From: Cynocephalus volans
Lineage: Eukaryota; Chordata; Mammalia; Dermoptera; Cynocephalidae
Assembly: GCF_027409185.1 (NCBI RefSeq)
Contig: NC_084460.1
Span: 61,144,501-61,208,500, forward strand
Reading direction: 5' to 3'
DNA length: 64,000 nt
How positions within the stretch are numbered: position 1 is the first letter of the stretch; each line of letters opens with the position of its first letter. Below are positions 57,598 to 64,000 of this stretch, piece by piece. The translations under genes and the position numbers were made by a program. The notes under the pieces are model-generated. The model had not been told where the DNA came from. It saw nothing but the letters and a program-made list of their open reading frames with translations, and did no database searches.

Positions 57598-57690
57598 ATT
57601 TTTTTGGCAGCTGGCTAGTTTGGGGATCTGAACCCTTGACCTTGGTTTTATAACACTGCACTCTAACCAACCGAGCTAACTGGCCAGCCT
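57598..57690 (-). mobile_element. CYN SINE in UGGT1 intron 2
   Basis: 'tttttttggcagctggctagtttgggg' to 'accgagctaactggccagcc'. It splits an older repeat whose pieces ('ggaatatttta') lie on each side (57556-57566 and 57692-57702), which is also the probable TSD. Confidence 0.9.
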
Positions 57691-57702
57691 TGGAATATTT
57701 TA

Positions 57703-59214
57703 AAGCAACCCAGACATCATATAATTTCATCTGTAAAACAATAGATTTTATTCACTAAAATAGGTGTAAGAGGCTACAAAACAAAACTAAGTTAAATATA
57801 CTGTAAAAAATGGCAGTGTTCTTCTAATAATATCTTGTTCTGTTTTCCTCTCCCCTAGATTATTTCAGTGGATCTAGTAATTAATTTTCTTAGATCACAT
57901 AAGACTTATTTATGCAGTGGGATGAAAAGAATTTATGTTTCAAGAAGTTTTCCTGAATTATATGAAAAGCGTGTATTTATTTGTGTATGGCCTTTACCAG
58001 GACGGTCTTAGCCTGAGTACTTCCTTGTTCTCACCACTACAACTGATGAGGGTGTCATCCTGCCCCCTTCTTCTAGCTTATCTTGTGAATGTGGCTTTAA
58101 TTCATAAAGTTAGTGTTTATTTGCATTATCATGACGTATATGTTTTAGTACCTGTTTTCTTAGACTATAAGCTGTTCTAAAGTTGGTAGAAAGCTTAGAA
58201 AAACACTACTCTCAAGGAGGCAATAAATAATTTAATACATTATAATGAGTATTTTCAGAAACCTATTTTTAGAGAAGCTGTGCATTACCAGGAAATGTTT
58301 CTTATTTTTCCCATATTTCTGTGTCTAGCTGTGGAGTAGAGTGAGAGTTGTACACCCCAGTGTTGACAAGTAATGGGAAAGTCTTCCTTTGGCTAGGTAA
58401 GCTGAGATCCAGATCTGTAGTTTGCTTTAAGATAGTGAAAGATCACCACTACATTAGTATGGCTCGGAGGAGAATATACCAATTTACATGAGTCATTCAA
58501 TTACTATGTGCATTTTATTTTAGGAATTTTAGACTCTTGAAAGAAGGGAAATTTAGAACAGCCTTTATTTTAGGTTACTAGTGTGAAGTTGAAAAAAAAG
58601 TTAAGATGACATTTAAGTTCTTAGATCTAATTTTGTTAGATCAGTGCTAATTTTAAACTAAAATTTGGTGATCCTGAAAATTTGGATTTATGAATGTTAA
58701 AAGATTTCAACATATTCTCTTTAGTCTCCCAGAAATTTTTCTAGGGTTCATGTTTTACTGTGGGAAAATCTTAGGCAAAACATATTTTTTATTCTTTGCA
58801 ACGTCTTTCAGAAGATAAGTGAGCAGAACTAGTACTAGAATTATCAATTCCTAATTCTGCTTGCACTATGGACAGCATTTTTGCTAATGGGGTTTTATAA
58901 GCTTTCTTTATATTGGGACTTCCCTGTTGTTACATTTTTATTGTTCCGGGTTTCTTAAGAAATAGTTATTAAGCTATTAAATAAATAAGTTATTGAGCTA
59001 ATAAGTTATTAATAGCTAATAAACTAATAAGACTTGCTTATCATTAAGAAAATATATTATGCATAAAGATGTATGATATGTATGATAAATTAAAAGTCAG
59101 ACTATGGACATTTGGAAACTTTAAAACATTTTTTTACTCTCTTTAGTAATATGATTTATATTAGAAGATTTTATTAAGTTGTTTTATTTCTGACATTTCC
59201 CCCTTGTCTCCCAG
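57703..59214. other. UGGT1 intron 2, second half: nothing firmly recognised
   Basis: AT-rich. The short stretch at 58966-59035 repeats AATAAGTTATT/AGCTAATAA words. No exon-like signal before exon 3. Confidence 0.45.
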
Positions 59215-59297
59215 TGAGTTTTTAGCAGAAGACAGTCAAGAGAAATTTTGGAATTTTGTAGAAGCCAGTCAAAATATTGGATCATCAGATCATCACG
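59215..59297 (+). CDS. UGGT1: UGGT1 exon 3
   Basis: Acceptor CTTGTCTCCCAG, donor CACG/GTAAAA. It encodes EFLAEDSQEKFWNFVEASQN and a few more residues (IGSSDHH), about residues 66-92 of the chain. This is the start of the first thioredoxin-like domain in the N-terminal substrate-recognition half of UGGT. The open frame continues into the intron until 59410, but the splice donor and the join to exon 4 are in good phase, so that extension is not coding. Conservation with human UGGT1 is nearly complete here. Confidence 0.95.
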
Positions 59298-59574
59298 GTA
59301 AAATTGAAGCAAATGCTTCTTTGACTTTGGTGTCTGGGAAAATATTAGAAAAAGTGGTCTCTGTTACAATGTGTGGCATGGCAGTTAATGGAAAACATTT
59401 TTGTCTTTAATGACTAGAGCTGTGATGATAGCCAGGAAAAGCCAACGCAACCCAAATAATTATTTTTGAAGTTTATAACTTTGGCTGTAAGCAGCACTCC
59501 TTTTTCACTCCCTTACCCCCCATTTTTGTTCTGTTGTGTTCTTTTACTAAAGCACTGTGTAGATATTGTGCACA

Positions 59575-59905
59575 TATAGTCGTCTTTTGGTATCCATAGG
59601 GGATTGGTTCCAGGACTTCCATTGGGTTTGAGGAAGCTCAACTCCCTTATATAAAATGGCATAGTATTTGCATATAACCTATGCATATCTTCCTGTATAC
59701 TTTAAATCATCTCCAGATTACTTATAATACCTGATACAATGTAAATGCTGTGTAAACAGTTAACTGTATTGTTTAGGGAATGATGAGGACAAAAGTCTGT
59801 ATATGTTCAGTATATGTGCAGTTTTTTTCCCTGAATATTTTCCATCAGTGGTTGTTTGAATCCATAGATGCAGAACTCATGGATATGGAGGGCCAACTGT
59901 ACCTT
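59575..59905. mobile_element. Tigger/MER2-like DNA transposon relic
   Basis: Ends 'agtcgtcttttggtatcc...' and '...gatatggagggccaactgt' are inverted-repeat-like. The middle ('ggcatagtatttgcatataacc', 'cctgatacaatgtaaatgctg') fits short non-autonomous Tc1/mariner-Tigger elements. The family name is from memory. Confidence 0.7.
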
Positions 59906-60379
59906 TCATTTTAAATAATTTAATATTTACTTAATAACTATCTGATTTGATTCACTCTTTCTTTTGTTATGAACTAATTACACAACTGATCTATTATCTG
60001 TTAAGTTCATTTTCACTGAGTTAGTGCCATTCAGAATGTTTTCCATTATGCCTGCCAGCCACCCACAACATGAGTGTCAAGGTATCAAATTAATGATATA
60101 TCGTGTGTCACTCATTTACAGTTTATGATGTGCTTTCACAAACATTTTCTCTCTTGATGTAGGCTATATAGGGTGTAAACATTAATAGTCAAAAATGCCA
60201 ATATTTGAGTAGTTAAAGCTTTGAATATTATAGTGACAGGTATAAGTCCTTATTGAAGAGGAAATGTTCAAAAATTGTGTGACTGCTGTTAATTTTAATG
60301 GAATTGATTTTTTAACTTTTATTATTGAATATGAATTATTGGAAATGATCATAAAAGTATGTTAAACTTTTCATTTATT

Positions 60380-61330
60380 TGAAATATTATTCATATTTCT
60401 ACCATCCAAAGATTGACACCATTAATATTCAGGTGACATTTTGAGATATGTCTTGCTGGTCTCTTTTTCTATGTAGAAGATGCTAATGCAATATAGAACC
60501 TTTTATGTTCTGCTTTTTAAAATGTTAATGTTTTTCTTTTTAAAATTGAAAATTTCACTGCTTTGAATAGATAATATGTAATTCAGAAGTCAAAGCTGTA
60601 TAAAAGTCTGTACACAGAAAGGTCTTGTTCCCTCCCTGTCTCTGTTCCTTCCTTTTCTTCTCTGCTTTTTATAACCGTTTTAAATTAATTTGTTTAGCTT
60701 TCAGTGTTTTTTTTTTACAGCAAATATATTATGTATTCTTTCTTTTGGTAAAAGAGATGGCTTGTGATGTGAATTATTTTGTACCTTCTGCTTTTCATTT
60801 ATCCCAGGGATTTTTTCATACTAGTACATACATTTTTTTTCCCTTTTGACTAATTTGATTCAACTTTTTGTTTAAATGCTTTTCCCCAAACTTTACAATT
60901 TCATCAGTATTCTTTAATACCTTGTACTTCCTCATCGTACTACTCAGTGTTTAGTTATTTGAGCAGATAACATGTGCTAGGCACCTGAGATACAGAGATA
61001 AATAAGTCATAGCCTCTGTCTGGGGGGGCCCAAAGTCTAGTTGGTGGGGAGTAGATAGACAGGGAATAAATAATTTAGTAAATGATGTGATAAGTGAAAG
61101 GTAAGCAAAAAAGTATTCTGGGATCAACGAAGAGATCTAACAAGTCCATCGAAGTATGGGGTAGGGGTGGGGAGACTTCCCGGAGAGGTGATTTCACCGC
61201 TGAATTCTTCCTAAGGGAACAGGTAGGAATAAATCATCCAGGTAAGTGAGAAAATAGCCGTCTAAGTGGAGGCAGTAGTTTGAACAAGGGAAGAAAAAGT
61301 CCAACTGCATTGTGTACTCTAGGGATTTTT
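60380..61330. repeat. Old LINE-like and L2-like relics in UGGT1 intron 3
   Basis: 60570-60860 resembles an eroded LINE 3' end ('attcagaagtcaaagctgtataaaag', 'ttattttgtaccttctgcttttcatt'). 60950-61300 follows the L2-like pattern ('gtgctaggcacctgagatacag', 'cttcccggagaggtg'). Confidence 0.4.
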
Positions 61331-61478
61331 AAGCATTTGACAATAGTTCAAGACAGTATAGTAGTAAAATTTTGCCATCACATACCTTTATAGCATACAG
61401 CTTTATCCTTTATGAACTATCTTATTTGGATATCTCTAGTCATATACAGTTATTTTGGTTAATGTTCTTCCTTGACAG

Positions 61479-61609
61479 GTACTGATTATTCTTATTATCA
61501 CGCAATATTGGAAGCTGCATTTCAGTTTCTGTCACCTCTACAGCAGAATTTGTTAAAATTTTGTCTGTCTCTTCGTTCTTACACAGCTACAATTCAAGCC
61601 TTCCAGCAG
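61479..61609 (+). CDS. UGGT1: UGGT1 exon 4
   Basis: Acceptor CCTTGACAG, donor CAG/GTGAGT. It encodes about residues 93-136: TDYSYYHAILEAAFQFLSPL, then QQNLLKFCLSLRSYTATIQ and AFQQ. The four exons sum to 408 nt, exactly 136 codons, with no stop. The segment belongs to the first thioredoxin-like domain. Further exons (the full protein is about 1,550 residues, with the catalytic glycosyltransferase domain at its C-terminus) lie beyond the window. Confidence 0.95.
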
Positions 61610-61808
61610 GTGAGTCCACTGCCTCTAGAGAACGGTATTTTGTAGAGTGTATGACATGATGACTGGATAGATTGCAGTTGTCGTAGAATTGAATTACAGA
61701 GCTATCATTTTTTTGCCTGGAATTTTCTAGGATTTATGATTTGTTTTTAAATAATATGCAAAACTGATGTTAAGTCTTGAAGTCACAGACTTTTAAAAAT
61801 ATAACCTA

Positions 61809-61960
61809 GGGCTGGCCCGTGGCTCACTAGGGAGAGTGTGGTGCTGATAACACCAAGGCCACAGGTTCAGATCCCTATATAAGGGTGGCTGGCTAGCTCA
61901 CTTGGGAGAGCGTGGTGCTGACAACACCAAATCAAGGGTTAAGATCCCCTTACTGGTCAT
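61809..61960 (+). mobile_element. CYN SINE dimer in UGGT1 intron 4
   Basis: Forward dimer 'gggctggcccgtggctcactaggg...' then 'ggctggctagctcacttgggagagcgtgg...tactggtcatctt', followed by a 26-A tail. Confidence 0.95.
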
Positions 61961-61962
61961 CT

Positions 61963-61970
61963 TAAAAAAA

Positions 61971-62030
<60 letters not shown>

Positions 62031-62050
62031 TGTGTGTGTGTGTGTGTATA
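61963..62050. repeat. Microsatellite grown from the SINE tail
   Basis: A-run, then (TA)n, (TATG)n and (TG)n in succession. Confidence 0.92.
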
Positions 62051-62554
62051 AAACCTGCACTTATTTTCATATAAGGAAAAAGAATATCCACACAAAAAAG
62101 AAACAGTCAGACTTTATTTATGCAACACAGGCTGGGAGGTATAAATCTTGGTAAACCAGTGAATCTGAGTCTGATCTAAAAGCAGTTCACAGGAAATGCA
62201 GGAGACAGGAAGTGTTAGCAACACCACAGGGATATAGTCAGGAAAACCCAGAATTCAGGAAACTTTATGGTAAAATAATCTGGTTTCTTCAGTAAATAAA
62301 TTATAAGGGAAAAGAAAAAAGAGGGTCAGAGGAACCTCAAGTCAAGAGAGCCAAAAAAAATGTGTCAACTTAATGCAGTGTGGGGATCTCCTTGGATTTT
62401 GAGTTGTAGAAACTCCCATTGTAAGAAAAGAAAAGGAAAGAAACAGAAGAGGTAGTCGAAGACATATGTACACCAACTGGATATTTGCTATAACAGAAAT
62501 GTGAATTTTAATATCATATTTTATTATATAGAAACACACTCACAACAAATATGT

Positions 62555-63250
62555 AGTATAATGAATTATTATAAATGAGCACCCAGGTCAAGAAATAGGA
62601 CTTAATTAGCCAAGTGCCCTGGAAGTCTTTCGTGTTCTCTGTCTCCACTGTAGGTGCCTTTTGCCCCCTGAAGGAAGTACTCTGTCAACTTCTGTTAGAG
62701 TCATCTGCTATGTTTCTCTATCATTTTATTGTCCAAGAGTGCATCTTCACACTGTAGAGTTACGCCTTGCCCAGTTTTTTAAAATTTGAAAATTTGGGGG
62801 TGGATCTCTTAATTTACTTGTTCTCCTTCCATCCCTTTCTTTTTCTGTTGCATGCATAACTTTGACTGTTTGCAATGTAGATTTTTTCATGGTTTGTATT
62901 TTGTTGATCACATACTCTTGATGCAGTTCATCTTATTCCTCTGTCCTCTGTTTCCTGCAAATTGGCATCTGGATCCAGGGCCTTCATCAGGATTGGGTTT
63001 CCTCCCTTTGGCAAAGTTTATAGGAGAGCATTCTATTTTTCCATTAGGAGGCTTCTCTCATTTTGATTTAGCAGCTATTACTGCTCTATGCTTAATCCAG
63101 TAATTCTTTGGGGGTTGTGAAGTGGTGACTCATTCTGTCATTTCTTTTTCATTTCATTTGTCATTTCTGGAACATGAATTTAAAGCACATATCCTCATCT
63201 CGTACTGTTTGGTGATACTGTTCACATAGGAAAGGCAGAGCATGTGCTTG
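62555..63250 (-). repeat. Ancient LINE-like relic
   Basis: 'gagcacccaggtcaagaaataggac' and 'gtgcccttt...' style text resembles eroded mammalian L1M-type 3' ends read in reverse. Low certainty. Confidence 0.35.
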
Positions 63251-63344
63251 ATTGTTTGCCTTTATTTACCAGGTTTCTGAAAGAGTTTGATTCGCTAGCA
63301 CTCTTTTACTTTGATCATTTAGGTTTTTGTTTCTCGTTTTTTTC

Positions 63345-63893
63345 AACTTTTTTTTATTGTGATAAAATACAACATAAAATTTACCATCTTAACCATTTTT
63401 AAGTGTACAGTTCACTGGAATAAGTGTATTCATATTGTTGTGCAACCATCACCTCCATCCGTCATCAGAACTTTTTTTATCTTGCAAAACTCAAGCTCTA
63501 TGTCCACAAAATAATAATTCCCCATTTCATTTCCCTCCTTCCCCCATCCTTTGGTAACCACCATTCTACTTTCTACTTCTATGAATTTACGCATTCTAGA
63601 TGCCTCAAATCAGTGGAATTTTACGATGTTTGTCCTTTTGTGTCTGGCTTTTTCAATTAGCGTAGTGTTTTTACGATTCATCCATGTGTAGCATATATGA
63701 GAATTTCATTCCTTTTTATGGCTGAGTAACATTCCATTGTAGTTATATAATACAGTTTGTTTATCCATTCATCCCCTAATGGACATTTGGGTTGTTCCTA
63801 CCTTTTGGCTATTGTGAATAATGCTGCTATGGAACATTGGTATACAAGCATCTGATTGAGTCCCTGCTTTTAGTTCTTTTGGGTAGGTACACA
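63345..63893 (-). mobile_element. L1M 3' end
   Basis: 'attgtgataaaatacaacataaaatttacc', 'ggctgagtaacattccattgtag' and 'atggacatttgggttgttcctacc' are classic reverse-strand L1M phrases. Confidence 0.85.
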
Positions 63894-63900
63894 GGAGTGT

Positions 63901-64000
63901 GTATCAGTCTGTTTCTGTTGCTTATAACAGAATATCTGAGACTGGGTTATTTATAAAGTAATAAAATTTATTTCTTACAATTCAGAGGCTGGGAAGTCCA
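63901..64000 (-). mobile_element. MaLR LTR, cut by the window end
   Basis: 'gtatcagtctgtttctgttgcttataac' to 'ttcagaggctgggaagtcca', the same start as the LTR at 474-917. Confidence 0.85.

Noticed and set aside
59298-59410. Extension of UGGT1 exon 3 by read-through
   Set aside because: The G/GTAAAA donor at 59297/59298 joins exon 4 in phase and reproduces the known protein; the extension does not.

Overview
This is nuclear DNA from a placental mammal, most likely a colugo (flying lemur, order Dermoptera). The clade call rests on about two dozen short SINEs, as monomers and head-to-tail dimers. Their body matches tRNA-Ile (GGTTAGCTCAGTTGGTTAGAG, then GGTGCTGATAACACCAAGG), the hallmark described for the colugo CYN SINE family. 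It also holds several LINE-1 ages, MaLR/ERVL LTRs, MIR/L2-like relics and a vertebrate split gene. The recognised gene is UGGT1 (UDP-glucose:glycoprotein glucosyltransferase 1), plus strand. Its CpG promoter lies near 48.4-48.8 kb, and its first four coding exons (136 codons) are at 48813-48870, 54521-54656, 59215-59297 and 61479-61609. The gene runs off the right edge.

Layout: 1-3785, an old L1 3' part split by a MaLR LTR. 3786-16064, a mosaic of L1 relics, old L1 5'UTRs, SINEs and MaLR/MLT LTRs. 16079-22649, a nearly intact-length L1 with perfect 14-bp target-site duplications (TSDs). 22664-26146, sequence with few landmarks plus a nested DNA-transposon/solo-LTR/L1 stack. 26147-32829, an endogenous retrovirus (ERV) with both LTRs, a tRNA-Ser-like primer binding site and broken gag, pro, pol and env, sitting in an older L1. 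32830-35785, the rest of that L1. 35984-40219, a twin-primed (5'-inverted) L1 carrying a solo LTR. 41065-45329, a second young L1 with an 18-bp TSD, an unrelated 5' leader and a 2-kb internal deletion. 46505-47444, a processed pseudogene with a SANT/Myb-like domain. 47494-47962, a solo LTR. From about 48.4 kb onward, UGGT1 with SINE-rich introns.

The most unusual observation concerns the two young L1 copies. They share the same three in-frame TGA codons but have unrelated 5' leaders, each bounded by its own TSD. This points to a defective L1 lineage mobilised in trans with exchanged 5' ends, or to conversion between copies 25 kb apart. The ERV is also notable for combining an ERV-L/S-like pol with a gammaretrovirus-type env. 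No CRISPR, operon or other prokaryotic feature is present.
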